NCBI RefSeq assembly: GCF_004358105.1 | Contig: NZ_SMYL01000006.1 | Location: 62,001-126,000, forward strand | Length of the DNA: 64,000 bases | Source of the DNA: Sapientia aquatica | GTDB taxonomy: Bacteria > Pseudomonadota > Gammaproteobacteria > Burkholderiales > Burkholderiaceae_D | Direction: 5' to 3' | Shown: one piece after another, positions 35,664 to 44,895 of the stretch | How the letters are laid out: each line of letters starts with the position of its first letter | Position numbering within the stretch: the first letter of the stretch is position 1 | The notes under the pieces: model-generated | Told to the model about the DNA's origin: nothing | Seen by the model: the letters and a program-made list of their open reading frames with translations, nothing else | Database searches by the model: none | Translations under genes and position numbers: made by a program

Positions 35664-36206
35664 ATGAAAATTCTTGGCATCGATCCCGGCTTGCGCACAA
35701 CCGGTTTTGGCCTGATTGAAAAGCAAGGGCAGAAAATTTTCTACCTTGCTTCTGGCACGATCAAAACTACCGACGGCACTTTGCCCGACCGGCTTAAAAC
35801 TATTTTCTCCAGCGTGGCTGAAATCGTGGAACGTTATCAACCCGATTGCGCCGCAGTAGAAAAAGTATTCGTCAACGTCAATCCTCAATCAACTCTGCTA
35901 CTCGGCCAAGCACGCGGTGCGGCGATTTGCGCCTTGGTCAACGCCGATTTAGAGGTCGCGGAATATACCGCCCTGCAAGTCAAACAAGGCGTGGTTGGGC
36001 ACGGTAAAGCAAAAAAAGAACAAGTCCAAGAAATGGTGCAGCGTTTATTGCAACTGCCTTGTTTGCCCGGCACCGATGCGGCTGATGCGTTGGGCGTGGC
36101 GATTTGTCATGCACATAGCGGTGATACGCTGAGCGCGTTAAGCAACTTGGCACCAGGTTTAGCCAAACGCGGATTGCGCGTGAAAGGCGGTCGCTTAATT
36201 GGCTGA
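35664..36206 (+). CDS. ruvC: Holliday-junction resolvase RuvC
   Basis: A 180-residue RNase-H-fold nuclease that cuts Holliday junctions as a dimer. Acidic active-site residues are visible in [14 protein letters not shown] (first Asp), [15 protein letters not shown] (Glu) and [16 protein letters not shown] (last Asp residues). It lies 30 bp after purH and 92 bp before ruvA. An 11-bp tandem repeat spans its stop codon (two copies of GGCTGATTGTT). Confidence 0.96.
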   Translation: MKILGIDPGLRTTGFGLIEKQGQKIFYLASGTIKTTDGTLPDRLKTIFSSVAEIVERYQPDCAAVEKVFVNVNPQSTLLLGQARGAAICALVNADLEVAEYTALQVKQGVVGHGKAKKEQVQEMVQRLLQLPCLPGTDAADALGVAICHAHSGDTLSALSNLAPGLAKRGLRVKGGRLIG

Positions 36207-36298
36207 TTGTTGGCTGATTGTTGTTTCGTGTTTCGTTGTTATTTTTAATCTGCACCAAGCAAGTACACTTACCTAATTCTCATTGCTGAAAGCTCTCC

Positions 36299-36877
36299 AT
36301 GATAGGTCGCATCGCAGGCGTTTTACTCGAAAAAAACCCACCGCAAATTTTGGTCGATTGCAATGGCGTCGGTTACGAAATCGATGTGCCGATGAGTACG
36401 TTTTACAACCTTCCCGCTCTGGGTGAAAAAGTCGTTTTGCACACGCATTTGGCAATTCGCGAAGATGCCCATGTGCTATTCGGTTTCAGCCATCAAGATG
36501 AGCGCACTACTTTTAAACAACTCATTAAAATCAGCGGCGTCGGTGCACGTACCGCGCTGTCGATTTTGTCGGGTATGTCGGTGGCCGATTTGGCTCAGGC
36601 GATTTCCTTACAAGAAGCCGGACGATTGATCAAAGTGCCGGGTATCGGCAAGAAAACCGCTGAACGTTTGCTACTCGAACTCAAAGGCAAACTCGGCGCG
36701 GACTTGGGTCATGCTGGCGGAGGAACATCTGCGCCGGATGCGTCCAGCGATATTCTCAATGCCTTAATCGCGCTCGGTTATTCCGACAAAGAAGCCTTGA
36801 TGGCACTGAAGTTGTTGCCCAAAGATTGCGGTGTGTCGGAAGGCATCAAATTGGCGTTAAAATCGCTGTCTAAATAA
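36299..36877 (+). CDS. ruvA: Holliday-junction DNA helicase subunit RuvA
   Basis: A 192-residue junction-binding protein. Domain I ([20 protein letters not shown]) is an OB fold; domain II has the two helix-hairpin-helix motifs [18 protein letters not shown] and [16 protein letters not shown]; domain III ([20 protein letters not shown]) contacts RuvB. A Gly/Ala/Ser-rich flexible linker joins II and III near residue 140. It is 14 bp ahead of ruvB. Confidence 0.97.
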   Translation: MIGRIAGVLLEKNPPQILVDCNGVGYEIDVPMSTFYNLPALGEKVVLHTHLAIREDAHVLFGFSHQDERTTFKQLIKISGVGARTALSILSGMSVADLAQAISLQEAGRLIKVPGIGKKTAERLLLELKGKLGADLGHAGGGTSAPDASSDILNALIALGYSDKEALMALKLLPKDCGVSEGIKLALKSLSK

Positions 36878-36891
36878 ACCAAAGAGCCGCC

Positions 36892-37959
36892 ATGAGCATC
36901 CAAACTGACCAATTCGCCAATCCAAATCCGCGCATCACCACGGCGGCACCTGTTTCAAAACAGGAAGAAGTGATTGAACGTGCGCTGCGTCCTAAGCAAT
37001 TAGACGAATACGTTGGTCAAGAAAAAATTCGTGCTCAGTTGGAAATTTTTATCCAAGCCGCACGGATGCGCAGTGAAGCACTCGACCACACCTTATTGTT
37101 TGGCCCACCGGGTTTAGGTAAAACCACTTTGGCGCATATCATTGCCCGCGAAATGGGCGTTAATCTGCGCCAAACTTCCGGCCCAGTGTTGGAACGCCCG
37201 GGCGATTTGGCGGCGATTTTGACTAACTTAGAAGCGAATGATGTGCTGTTTATCGATGAAATTCATCGCTTGTCGCCCGTGGTAGAAGAAATCCTTTATC
37301 CCGCCTTAGAAGACTATCAAATCGACATCATGATTGGCGAAGGCCCTGCAGCGCGATCGGTCAAACTGGATTTACAGCCTTTCACTCTGGTAGGCGCGAC
37401 CACCCGCGCAGGCATGCTGACCAATCCATTACGTGATCGCTTTGGGATTGTGGCGCGCTTAGAGTTTTACACGCCAGAAGAGCTAACTAAAATCGTCACC
37501 CGCTCCGCCTCATTACTCGAAGCGCCAATTGACCAAGACGGTGCGCGTGAAATCGCTCGACGTGCGCGCGGCACACCGCGGATTGCCAATCGCTTGCTAC
37601 GCCGAGTGCGCGATTACGCTGAGGTCAAATACAACGGCCAAATCAGCAAAGCCGTCTCCGACCTAGCCTTACAAATGCTAGACGTGGACAAGCTAGGTTT
37701 TGATTTAATGGACCGAAAATTACTCGAAGCCGTTTTGTACAAATTTAACGGCGGGCCAGTCGGGGTAGATAATTTGGCCGCTGCCATCGGCGAAGAACGC
37801 GACACAATTGAAGATGTGTTGGAACCCTACTTAATCCAACAAGGCTTTTTACAGCGCACGCCACGCGGACGCATTGCCACGCCTAGCGCCTACCAGCATT
37901 TTGGCCTCACACCACCGACCTCGGGCATGACGCACGATTTGTGGTCTACCCCAAGTTAA
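36892..37959 (+). CDS. ruvB: Holliday-junction branch-migration ATPase RuvB
   Basis: A 355-residue AAA+ motor. Walker A is [14 protein letters not shown], Walker B is [12 protein letters not shown], sensor 1 follows [12 protein letters not shown], and the arginine-finger/sensor 2 stretch is [18 protein letters not shown]. The C-terminal winged helix ends in [19 protein letters not shown]. It drives branch migration on RuvA-bound junctions. A short GC-rich terminator follows at 38032. Confidence 0.97.
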   Translation: MSIQTDQFANPNPRITTAAPVSKQEEVIERALRPKQLDEYVGQEKIRAQLEIFIQAARMRSEALDHTLLFGPPGLGKTTLAHIIAREMGVNLRQTSGPVLERPGDLAAILTNLEANDVLFIDEIHRLSPVVEEILYPALEDYQIDIMIGEGPAARSVKLDLQPFTLVGATTRAGMLTNPLRDRFGIVARLEFYTPEELTKIVTRSASLLEAPIDQDGAREIARRARGTPRIANRLLRRVRDYAEVKYNGQISKAVSDLALQMLDVDKLGFDLMDRKLLEAVLYKFNGGPVGVDNLAAAIGEERDTIEDVLEPYLIQQGFLQRTPRGRIATPSAYQHFGLTPPTSGMTHDLWSTPS

Positions 37960-38031
37960 ACGTTACTTCGATGCAACAACTAATTAAGCCAGTTAAACCC
38001 GCTTAACAATTGCAAAGAAGTTATTTAACTC

Positions 38032-38050
38032 AAGGCCAGCAGGCCTTTTT
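38032..38050 (+). terminator. Intrinsic terminator after ruvB
   Basis: AAGGCC and GGCCTT enclose an AGCA loop, followed by TTT. It is 72 bp after the ruvB stop. The rest of the 357-bp gap to the next gene is A/T-rich to about 38160 and shows no further gene; a small CCCCGCGGG-centred hairpin lies near 38236-38248. Confidence 0.65.
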
Positions 38051-38316
38051 AGCATTTCAAGCTACGCACTGAACTGGTTTTATAGTTGTTAAAAATTGAT
38101 ATTAACCAGCAAAAAAACCATTAAATACGTTAAATTCACGTTAAATTAACGTTGCCTATGCAATTTGACTGCAAGCCATTTCGGCTCCCGCAGGCAGCAA
38201 AACTGCCCTGATTGCGACCCACAATTTTCAAGAAAAACCCCGCGGGTTACTTGCTTAAAGGTAAATGCGCGCTCACAATGATGCCACTTATTTAGTCACG
38301 CCAAATCAATACAAAC

Positions 38317-39150
38317 ATGCTAACGCCGACCCAAGTTACCACCTACGCCGACCAATTTCTCGAAGCACGCGCAAAATCCACGACGCTGCGCCCATTTCCC
38401 GCTAACGCCAAAATCAGCATTGCAGACGCCTATCAAATTGCGCGGGAAATTCAAGCCAAGCGGATCGCCGCTGGGGAAGAACAAGTTGGCCGCAAAATCG
38501 GTTTCGCTAATCATGCGCTGTGGAATAAATACGGCAGAAACGCACCCATCCATGAATTAATCTGGACGCCCTTATTCTCCAGCACGATCCGTTTCATGGA
38601 TCAAACCCACGGCGTGCAAAGTTTAGCGGGAGCATTGCAACCGCGCTTGGCACCTGAATTGATTTTTAAAATCGGACAAACACCCAGCCCCGATGCAACG
38701 GTGGAAGAAATCGCTGATTGTTTGGAATGGATGGCGCACGGTTTTGAGATCGTTGTTTGCCCGTTCCCAAAATGGGAGTTCAATATCGCTGACGCAATTG
38801 CCGCATTTGCCTTGCATGGCGCGTTCTTGATTGGAGAGCCGCATCAATTAGCCTCTACATCGCGCCATAATTTGGGCTCTATTTTGGCCAATACTTCGGT
38901 GTCGTTGTCGTGTGACAGCACGCTTTTGTCGGCGGGATTTGGCAGCGACTTCATTGAAAGTCCGCTGCACGCGATTTGGCATTTGCAGCAGCTACTCAAA
39001 GATCAGCCCGATACCCCAACATTGCAAGCAGGCGAAATCATTAGCACCGGAACATGGACTGATTTGACTCCGGTCAAATCCGGCCAAACTTGGAGCAGTG
39101 CCTTCTCAGGCGCGAGTTTGGCGGGACTGTCGGTCAGTTTTATTGACTAA
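38317..39150 (+). CDS. 2-keto-4-pentenoate hydratase / fumarylacetoacetate-hydrolase-family protein
   Basis: A 277-residue protein of the MhpD-like FAH superfamily. YQIAREIQAKRIAAGEEQVG followed by RKIGFAN is the family's typical opening, and LAPELIFKIGQTP supplies metal-binding residues. C-terminal ISTGTWTDLTPVKSGQTWSS matches the closing strand of the fold. Members hydrate 2-hydroxypentadienoates in aromatic meta-cleavage or decarboxylate related oxo-acids. No meta-cleavage genes are adjacent, so the substrate is unknown. It is convergent with xdhC, only 9 bp apart. Confidence 0.8.
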   Translation: MLTPTQVTTYADQFLEARAKSTTLRPFPANAKISIADAYQIAREIQAKRIAAGEEQVGRKIGFANHALWNKYGRNAPIHELIWTPLFSSTIRFMDQTHGVQSLAGALQPRLAPELIFKIGQTPSPDATVEEIADCLEWMAHGFEIVVCPFPKWEFNIADAIAAFALHGAFLIGEPHQLASTSRHNLGSILANTSVSLSCDSTLLSAGFGSDFIESPLHAIWHLQQLLKDQPDTPTLQAGEIISTGTWTDLTPVKSGQTWSSAFSGASLAGLSVSFID

Positions 39151-39159
39151 TTTACGCCC

Positions 39160-40125
39160 TCAAACTGGCAGCTTTTTTTGCGATGGTGCGACACCGTTTT
39201 TGACACTAACGATTTCCGCCAAAATAGATACGGCGATTTCTGACGGAACGCGGCTGCCGATATGCAAACCAATCGGCCCATGCAAGCGGTTAATTTGATC
39301 TTCGCTTAAATCAAACAAGGCTAACCGTTCTCGGCGCTTTTTATTATTAGCGCGTGAACCCAATGCGCCAACATAAAACGCCTCGGATTTCAATGCTTCG
39401 AGCAAGGCCATATCGTCCAACTTAGGATCGTGCGTCAAGGCCACAATCGCAGTGTGCGCGTCGGGTTTAATTTCCACCACCACGTCATCCGGCATACCGG
39501 ACAAATGTTGACCTAGGTTGGATTGCCACGTACCGGTGTATTCTTCGCGCGGATCGCACATCAACACATCAAAACCGAGCGGCTGCGCCATATACGCCAC
39601 CAATTGCGAAAGCTGCCCAGCGCCAATAATTAACAGGCGTAATTGCGGGCCAAACACCATGACCAACGTTTCGCCATCAAAGCGCAAAGCCTGTTGGCGC
39701 TGACCTTGTGCTAACTCCACTTTGCCAGACGATAAATGTAGCGTGCGCTCAACCAATTGATGCAAACTGGTTTGCTGTAATACGCTTTCTATCCACGCGA
39801 CGTCGCGTAAGGGTTCCAACACCAATTCTAAAATTCCACCGCACGGCAAGCCAAAATGCTGGGCCTGTTCGCGCGTGACGCCGTATTGCACTAGCTCCGC
39901 TTTAGCCGGCATACCTTGGGTGCGTATGCGCGCAATCAAATCGTCTTCAATACAGCCACCGGACACCGACCCCATGACCAAACCGTCTGAGCGAATCGCC
40001 AGTAACGATCCCGGCGGGCGCGGGGCGCTGCCCCAAGTTTGCACCACGGTCGCCAAGCTCACATCAAAGTCAGCCTGATGCCAGCTAAGCGCAGCTTTTA
40101 GTACGTCTAAATCGAGCGATTCCAT
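39160..40125 (-). CDS. xdhC: XdhC/CoxI-family molybdoenzyme maturation protein
   Basis: A 321-residue protein. The N-terminal XdhC_CoxI domain (SLATVVQTWGSAPRPPGSLL, VMGSVSGGCIEDDLIARI) and a C-terminal Rossmann-like domain (RLLIIGAGQLSQLVAYMAQP; VGALGSRANNKKRRERL) are both present. XdhC proteins bind and sulfurate the molybdenum cofactor and insert it into xanthine-dehydrogenase-type enzymes. No xdhA or xdhB is present in the window, so its partner enzyme lies elsewhere. Confidence 0.88.
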   Translation of the reverse strand: MESLDLDVLKAALSWHQADFDVSLATVVQTWGSAPRPPGSLLAIRSDGLVMGSVSGGCIEDDLIARIRTQGMPAKAELVQYGVTREQAQHFGLPCGGILELVLEPLRDVAWIESVLQQTSLHQLVERTLHLSSGKVELAQGQRQQALRFDGETLVMVFGPQLRLLIIGAGQLSQLVAYMAQPLGFDVLMCDPREEYTGTWQSNLGQHLSGMPDDVVVEIKPDAHTAIVALTHDPKLDDMALLEALKSEAFYVGALGSRANNKKRRERLALFDLSEDQINRLHGPIGLHIGSRVPSEIAVSILAEIVSVKNGVAPSQKKLPV

Positions 40126-40230
40126 TCCCTATTTCTTTCTTCAAACAACACGTTAACTATAGTTAACACAACAAATGTTGTAAATTTTATATAATTATTT
40201 CCCCCTAATAGATCTCAAGAGGAAATTACG

Positions 40231-40632
40231 ATGAAACGTTCCATCATTCAACTTTTCGCGCTCTTTTCAATGCTCGCTGGATTGCTGCTAAGCGCTGGCA
40301 ACGCATCTGCTCAAACTACGGAAACTACCCGCGATAATCCGCTAACTATCGTAATACCAATCAGTGTGAATAAATCCAGTCCTGCCGCGGAGACCACCGC
40401 TGCGTTAAAAGCCACCCAAGCATTTATCAAACAACAGCCGGGATTAATCGACGAGCAATTAATGGAGAGTAAAAATCCCGATGCAAAACCTAGCCACGTG
40501 CATGTAACACGTTGGAAGAACTTGGTGTCTTGGGAAAATCTATTTAGCAATCCAGAATTTAATGCCTTGAATGCTAAATATCATAATGCATATACCATTG
40601 ACGCGGCGCAACTTTATTTGCCGGTGAAGTAG
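40231..40632 (+). CDS. Secreted antibiotic-biosynthesis-monooxygenase-like protein
   Basis: A 133-residue protein with a clear signal peptide (MKRSIIQLFALFSMLAGLLL, cleavage near NASAQ). The mature part resembles a ferredoxin-like dimeric alpha/beta barrel: a first strand TIVIPISVNK, a helix with AFIKQQPGLIDEQLMES, and the strand HVHVTRWKNLVSWENLF. The 'QQPGLIDEQL' helix and 'W.N..SW' strand are typical of the ABM/heme-degrading-like family. No catalytic residues can be assigned. An AAGAGGAAATT ribosome-binding site is present. It is divergent from xdhC and ends at a strong terminator. Confidence 0.6.
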   Translation: MKRSIIQLFALFSMLAGLLLSAGNASAQTTETTRDNPLTIVIPISVNKSSPAAETTAALKATQAFIKQQPGLIDEQLMESKNPDAKPSHVHVTRWKNLVSWENLFSNPEFNALNAKYHNAYTIDAAQLYLPVK

Positions 40633-40702
40633 TCAATGCCGTAGCGAGATCGCGTGATTTTGATGCATTCATTTCAAGGTCAACGAAACGGTCTCGCCCA
40701 GC

Positions 40703-40732
40703 AAAAACGGCATGGAATTCCATGCCGTTTTT
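40703..40732. terminator. Bidirectional terminator (30-bp perfect palindrome)
   Basis: AAAAACGGCATGGAA (40703-40717) is the exact reverse complement of the following 15 bases, so the whole 30-bp stretch is a perfect palindrome with A and T tracts at its ends. It lies between the convergent secreted-protein gene and the 3-hydroxybutyrate dehydrogenase gene and should end transcripts from both sides. Confidence 0.9.
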
Positions 40733-40753
40733 TAGCCCAAATTAGCGACCAAC

Positions 40754-41536
40754 TTATTGCATATGCCAACCGTGGCTAACGGTGATCGATTGACCCGTCA
40801 ATGCATTGGTCTCAAACGCCGCCAAGAAAATCGCTGTCTGTGCTACGTCATGTACGGTCGTGAATTCGCCATCCACGGTGTCTTTCAACATCACGTTCTT
40901 GATCACATCGGCTTCGGAAATTCCTAAGGTTTGCGCTTGCTCTGGAATCTGCTTGTCGACCAACGGTGTGCGCACAAAGCCTGGGCAAATTACGTTAGCG
41001 CGAATGTTATTTTTCGCACCTTCTTTAGCCACTACTTTGGCCAAACCGATCAAGCCATGTTTAGCGCTGACATAAGGTGCTTTGAGTGGAGATGCTTCGT
41101 GCGAATGAACCGAACCCATATAAATAATAGAGCCGCCGCGTCCCGAGGCAATCATGGCGCGCATGCAAGCGCGAGTAGTTAAAAATGCGCCGTCTAAATG
41201 AATCGCCAACATTTTTTTCCAGTTATCCAAACTCAAATCAACCAGCGGGCTAATGATTTGAATCCCCGCGTTACTGATTAACACGTCCACGCCGCCGTAG
41301 GCCGCAACAACGTCTGCCACGCCTTTATCAACCTGCGCTTCGTCCGTCACATTCATCGCAACGCCCATAGCAATGCCGCCGCTTTTCACAATCTCTGCCG
41401 CTGTGGCTTGTGCCGCTTCCAAGGCCAAATCAGCGATCACGACTTTGGCGCCTTGCTTGGCATATTCAAGCGCGATTTCTTTGCCGATGCCGCTGGCTGC
41501 GCCGGTAATGATGGCTACTTTATCTTTTAATTGCAT
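40754..41536 (-). CDS. D-3-hydroxybutyrate dehydrogenase
   Basis: A 260-residue short-chain dehydrogenase. The NAD-binding motif is [14 protein letters not shown], the structural motif is ISNAGIQ, and the catalytic Tyr-Lys pair is in [11 protein letters not shown] with Ser in GSVHSHEA. The stretches [19 protein letters not shown] and [15 protein letters not shown] are characteristic of bacterial 3-hydroxybutyrate dehydrogenases. It oxidises 3-hydroxybutyrate, for example from polyhydroxybutyrate, to acetoacetate. It is 15 bp downstream of the acetoacetate decarboxylase gene, with which it probably forms an operon. Confidence 0.92.
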   Translation of the reverse strand: MQLKDKVAIITGAASGIGKEIALEYAKQGAKVVIADLALEAAQATAAEIVKSGGIAMGVAMNVTDEAQVDKGVADVVAAYGGVDVLISNAGIQIISPLVDLSLDNWKKMLAIHLDGAFLTTRACMRAMIASGRGGSIIYMGSVHSHEASPLKAPYVSAKHGLIGLAKVVAKEGAKNNIRANVICPGFVRTPLVDKQIPEQAQTLGISEADVIKNVMLKDTVDGEFTTVHDVAQTAIFLAAFETNALTGQSITVSHGWHMQ

Positions 41537-41551
41537 GATATTTCCTATTCG

Positions 41552-42292
41552 TTAGCGTTGAAGGTAATCGTATACAACCTTGCCGTAAGGCAGAGTCAAA
41601 TCCGACAAAATATGGGTCGCAGAAAGTACCTCTAAAACAGGCAGTGCGGCCACTGGAGCCAATGCGTGCGCGGCTAGTTCCAGCGCACCCGGGCCGCTCC
41701 ACGCGCCCTTAATAACCACATCGGTTAAATTGTATTGCACCAATTCGCAGATGCGTGGTGTGCCATCGACATGCGGAATAATTTTCAGTAAAAAACTCGG
41801 TGCCATTAACGATGCTTGGATTGCCTTTGGATCTAAGGTCTTGTGTTTAAAACCCATCGTACCGGTCGCAACCCGCGTATCGGAATAATCCAATGTTCCG
41901 ACCAAAGTATCTTTGTGCACGCGCAATTCAGGCTCACCTAATTTTTTAGGGAAGCCCCACAATTCGCGCCCCGCAGCAATTGGCGGATGATCGTTGAGAT
42001 ACATACTGTGCACGTAACCACCAGCGACGCCATCTAACGTGACGGGGATGACTTGACCGGACTCACAGTAGTGTCCAAAGCCGGTGGAATCAGGCATGTT
42101 GATAAACTCAAATTTGACGATAGGTTCGGTCATTTTGAGCGGGGCGGGAATAATTTTTTGCAGTGCTACCGGATCGGTGCGGTAAGTGATGATTAAGAAT
42201 TCACGATCAACAAATCGATATGGCCCAGGAGGAAAAGCAGGATTGTGCATGGGCATGGCAAATCCCTGTTGTCGAACTTCATCTTCGGTCAT
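41552..42292 (-). CDS. adc: Acetoacetate decarboxylase
   Basis: A 246-residue enzyme. The Schiff-base lysine motif [14 protein letters not shown], with the paired Lys residues that lower the active-site pKa, is intact, and the N-terminus ([20 protein letters not shown]) matches the family. It decarboxylates acetoacetate to acetone and CO2. With the adjacent dehydrogenase it makes a short route from 3-hydroxybutyrate to acetone, or disposes of excess acetoacetate. The upstream 601-bp region holds a G-quadruplex motif on this strand. Confidence 0.93.
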   Translation of the reverse strand: MTEDEVRQQGFAMPMHNPAFPPGPYRFVDREFLIITYRTDPVALQKIIPAPLKMTEPIVKFEFINMPDSTGFGHYCESGQVIPVTLDGVAGGYVHSMYLNDHPPIAAGRELWGFPKKLGEPELRVHKDTLVGTLDYSDTRVATGTMGFKHKTLDPKAIQASLMAPSFLLKIIPHVDGTPRICELVQYNLTDVVIKGAWSGPGALELAAHALAPVAALPVLEVLSATHILSDLTLPYGKVVYDYLQR

Positions 42293-42618
42293 GTTTCTTT
42301 CCTTCCTTCGTCACAGAATGATAAAAAAAAATCAAGAAAACGAGTGTATCAGCGTTTTAACTTTTTTGCCGACTATGGCAATGTTGTTCACATTTATTTG
42401 CACTTCAAGCCGCGTCAAATCCTACCCGATTAGCGCTTGCCTTGGTCGGCACACAACATCAAATACCACAGCGTTTGAGCAACTCAAGCAAGATTGATTT
42501 TTGTCATATTGCTGTAACCAGTTTGGGGCACAATCGCATCAACTACTGCACATGCAACAGATAGGCATGGCGGAAGCTAGGTGTGAATGATTCGACTAGA
42601 GGTCGGTAGTTACAAACG

Positions 42619-42631
42619 CTGTCGATGACAG
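42619..42631. promoter_or_regulatory. Operator-like palindrome
   Basis: CTGTCGATGACAG has perfect 5-bp arms around GAT. It lies 17 bp from the G-quadruplex motif in the adc-minC region. It does not fit the LexA consensus, which needs CTGT and ACAG eight bases apart. A binding role is speculative. Confidence 0.25.
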
Positions 42632-42647
42632 TCGATCTTCTCACCGT

Positions 42648-42670
42648 CCCCACCCCGCCCTCCCCCGCCC
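42648..42670 (-). promoter_or_regulatory. G-quadruplex motif with single-base loops
   Basis: On the minus strand five G-runs (3, 5, 3, 4 and 4 G's) are separated by single bases C, A, C and T. This exceeds the G3+N1-7 rule and the one-base loops predict high stability. It lies upstream of the minC promoter, and on the RNA-like strand for adc if adc transcription starts to its right. Confidence 0.6.
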
Positions 42671-42808
42671 GCATTAACTTCCCCGCTAGAATCTGTGATT
42701 GTGTTTCACCCTTGCTGCGCTCATAATCCGCTTGTTTTTACAGCAAAGCGGCCTGCTTTCGCCCTGAACTTGTGAAATGAAAATTGCAGCGAAGACACAA
42801 ATTTCTTG

Positions 42809-42836
42809 CTGACATTTATGATTTTCAGGCGATAAT
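42809..42836 (+). promoter_or_regulatory. Likely sigma-70 promoter of minCDE
   Basis: CTGACA (-35, 42809-42814) and GATAAT (-10, 42831-42836), each five of six to consensus, are 16 bp apart. Transcription would start near 42843, giving a leader of about 50 nt before the minC ATG. Confidence 0.6.
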
Positions 42837-42893
42837 GCGCCAATATTGATGTAATTCAGCCCAAAGTCGCTTAATTCAGGTTAACAACTGTTC

Positions 42894-43655
42894 ATGGTTT
42901 CCAAAACTCCCCGCAAACCCATCGAAATTAAAATATCGACTGTTGTCGCCATTGCCGTCATCGTGCATGACGCTGATTTATCGGTCATTAATTCGGCCTT
43001 AAAAGAACTTACCGCCAATTCGAGCGATTACTACTCCGAAGAATGCGCCGTTATCGATGTAGCCAATATCGATTGCGCCGCGCTCAACTGGGCAGAGTTC
43101 ATCAGCATATTTAAAGTCAACGGGATAAACGCCATTGCCGTGCGCAACGCGCCAGCGGATGCCGAAGAGCACATTATTCAACTTGGATTAAGTATCGATC
43201 TGGGTGGCAATCCGAGCAAAATCGCTGAATTAGCCACACCTGAGCCAGAACCAGAACCAGCGCCAGCGCAAGTTGCAGCACCCGCACCTGCCCCAACTAT
43301 TATTAATAACGCGCCCGCAGCGATGATTATTGATACGCCGGTGCGCGGCGGTCAGCGCATTTACGCGCGTGGTACCGATTTAATTATTACCGCAGTCGTC
43401 AATGCTGGGGCCGAAGTGATCGCCGATGGCAGTATCCATGTCTATGCACCACTGCGCGGACGTGCTTTGGCTGGCGCTTCTGGCAACACCTCGGCGCGGA
43501 TTTTTGCGATGAGTTTAGAAGCCGAATTGGTCTCTATTGCCGGCATTTACCGTACATTTGAAAACGGTTATCCAAAATTAGCCGCAAATACCCCGTTACA
43601 AATCAAATTAAATGGCGATAGAATCGACGTCGTTTCTATCCAGTCGCACAACTAA
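42894..43655 (+). CDS. minC: Septum-site-determining protein MinC
   Basis: A 253-residue inhibitor of FtsZ polymerisation. The N-terminal FtsZ-interacting domain spans about residues 1-110. A Pro/Glu/Ala-rich linker ([20 protein letters not shown]) follows, then the C-terminal beta-helix domain ([39 protein letters not shown]) that binds MinD. The linker is longer and more proline-rich than in E. coli MinC. minD and minE follow at 40 bp and 1 bp; the three genes form one operon that places the septum at mid-cell. Confidence 0.94.
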   Translation: MVSKTPRKPIEIKISTVVAIAVIVHDADLSVINSALKELTANSSDYYSEECAVIDVANIDCAALNWAEFISIFKVNGINAIAVRNAPADAEEHIIQLGLSIDLGGNPSKIAELATPEPEPEPAPAQVAAPAPAPTIINNAPAAMIIDTPVRGGQRIYARGTDLIITAVVNAGAEVIADGSIHVYAPLRGRALAGASGNTSARIFAMSLEAELVSIAGIYRTFENGYPKLAANTPLQIKLNGDRIDVVSIQSHN

Positions 43656-43695
43656 TTTCTAATTCGTATCAATAGATATTCTCAAAGGAGTCAAT

Positions 43696-44511
43696 GTGGC
43701 AAGAATCATCGTGATCACTTCCGGCAAGGGCGGCGTTGGTAAAACTACGTCTAGCGCCAGTTTTTCAACTGGTCTTGCAATGCGCGGACATAAAACAGCC
43801 GTTATTGACTTTGACGTGGGCCTGCGTAATCTCGATTTGATTATGGGCTGCGAGCGTCGCGTGGTGTACGACTTAATTAATGTCGTCAGCGGCGAAGCCA
43901 ATTTGAATCAAGCTTTAATTAAAGATAAGCATTGTGAAAACTTGTTCATTCTGCCCGCCTCACAAACCCGCGATAAAGACGCGCTGACCGAAGAAGGCGT
44001 TGAACGCGTTCTCAACGATTTGATTCAAATGGGCTTTGAATACATCATTTGCGACTCACCCGCAGGTATTGAGCACGGTGCCATTATGGCGCTGACTTTT
44101 GCTGATGAAGCAATTGTTGTGACGAATCCAGAAGTGTCTTCGGTACGTGACTCCGACCGCATCTTGGGCATCATCCAAGCCAAATCACGTCGTGCGCAAA
44201 ACGGTGGCGAGCCAGTTAAAGAGCATTTATTAATTACCCGCTATTCACCAAAGCGTGTTGAAGCGGGAGAAATGTTATCGCACCAAGACGTACAAGAAAT
44301 CCTACGTATTCCGCTCATCGGGATTATTCCTGAATCCGAAGCCGTCTTGCACGCCTCCAACCAAGGTAATCCTGCAATCCATATCACCGGCAGCGATGTG
44401 GCATTGGCCTATGAAGACGTTGTTGCTCGCTTTTTGGGCGACGATGTACCACTGCGTTTTACCGATTACGAGAAACCCGGCTTATTGAAGCGCCTTTTTG
44501 GAGCGAAGTGA
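43696..44511 (+). CDS. minD: Septum-site-determining ATPase MinD
   Basis: A 271-residue ParA/MinD-type ATPase. The deviant Walker A is TSGKGGVGKTTSSASF, Walker B follows YIICDSPAGIEHGA, and the C-terminal amphipathic membrane-targeting helix is KPGLLKRLFGAK. It starts at GTG, preceded by an AAAGGAG site at good spacing, giving the conserved ARIIVITSGKGG start. MinD recruits MinC to the membrane and oscillates under control of MinE. Confidence 0.97.
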   Translation: MARIIVITSGKGGVGKTTSSASFSTGLAMRGHKTAVIDFDVGLRNLDLIMGCERRVVYDLINVVSGEANLNQALIKDKHCENLFILPASQTRDKDALTEEGVERVLNDLIQMGFEYIICDSPAGIEHGAIMALTFADEAIVVTNPEVSSVRDSDRILGIIQAKSRRAQNGGEPVKEHLLITRYSPKRVEAGEMLSHQDVQEILRIPLIGIIPESEAVLHASNQGNPAIHITGSDVALAYEDVVARFLGDDVPLRFTDYEKPGLLKRLFGAK

Positions 44512-44512
44512 T

Positions 44513-44776
44513 ATGGCCTTACTTTCATTCTTATTCAACACCAAACCCAAAACGGCCAGCGCGGCAAAAGAGCGCTTGCAAATTATTATTGCTCGCGAAA
44601 GAAGCGGTCGTTCTGGCTATGATTTCTTGCCAGCTTTGCATGCTGAGCTGATCGCCGTCATTTCTAAGTACACCAAAGTGGACTCTAAGGACATCACATT
44701 ATCGCTGGACCGCAAGGGCGATTTAGAAGTCCTTGATGTGAATGTGGTATTACCGGAAGTTGAAAATCGTAGTTGA
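44513..44776 (+). CDS. minE: Cell-division topological specificity factor MinE
   Basis: An 87-residue protein. The N-terminal membrane and MinD-contact region is MALLSFLFNTKPKTASAAKE with RLQIIIARERS, and the C-terminal dimerisation domain runs from LPALHAELIAVISKYTKVD onward. It stimulates the MinD ATPase and releases MinCD from the membrane. The ATG is one base after the minD stop. A strong terminator follows at 44831. Confidence 0.95.
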   Translation: MALLSFLFNTKPKTASAAKERLQIIIARERSGRSGYDFLPALHAELIAVISKYTKVDSKDITLSLDRKGDLEVLDVNVVLPEVENRS

Positions 44777-44830
44777 TTAGTCAATTATTATTAATGTAAA
44801 ATTTAGCCATATTAGCAACGTATTTTAAAT

Positions 44831-44870
44831 AAAAAATCCAAAAGTTTCCGCAAGGAACTTTTGGATTTTT
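44831..44870 (+). terminator. Intrinsic terminator of minCDE
   Basis: A stem of about 17 bp (left arm AAAAATCCAAAAGTTTCC with one bulged T; right arm GGAACTTTTGGATTTTT) is closed by a GCAA tetraloop. The T-rich right end provides the U-tract. Confidence 0.9.
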
Positions 44871-44895
44871 ATATATCATGGCTTGCTAATTGTTA

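Larger units (their letters stand above)
42293..42893. other. 601-bp divergent intergenic region between adc and minC
   Basis: No gene is supported. It contains a 13-bp palindrome at 42619-42631, a five-run C/G-tract at 42648-42670 with G-quadruplex potential on the minus strand, and the likely minC promoter at 42809-42836. The first 200 bp (next to adc) is A/T-rich and should carry the adc promoter. Confidence 0.6.

Noticed and set aside
42186-42497. 103-codon plus-strand frame across the adc start
   Set aside because: Half is antisense to conserved adc sequence and the rest is A/T-rich promoter region; no domain or ribosome-binding site.
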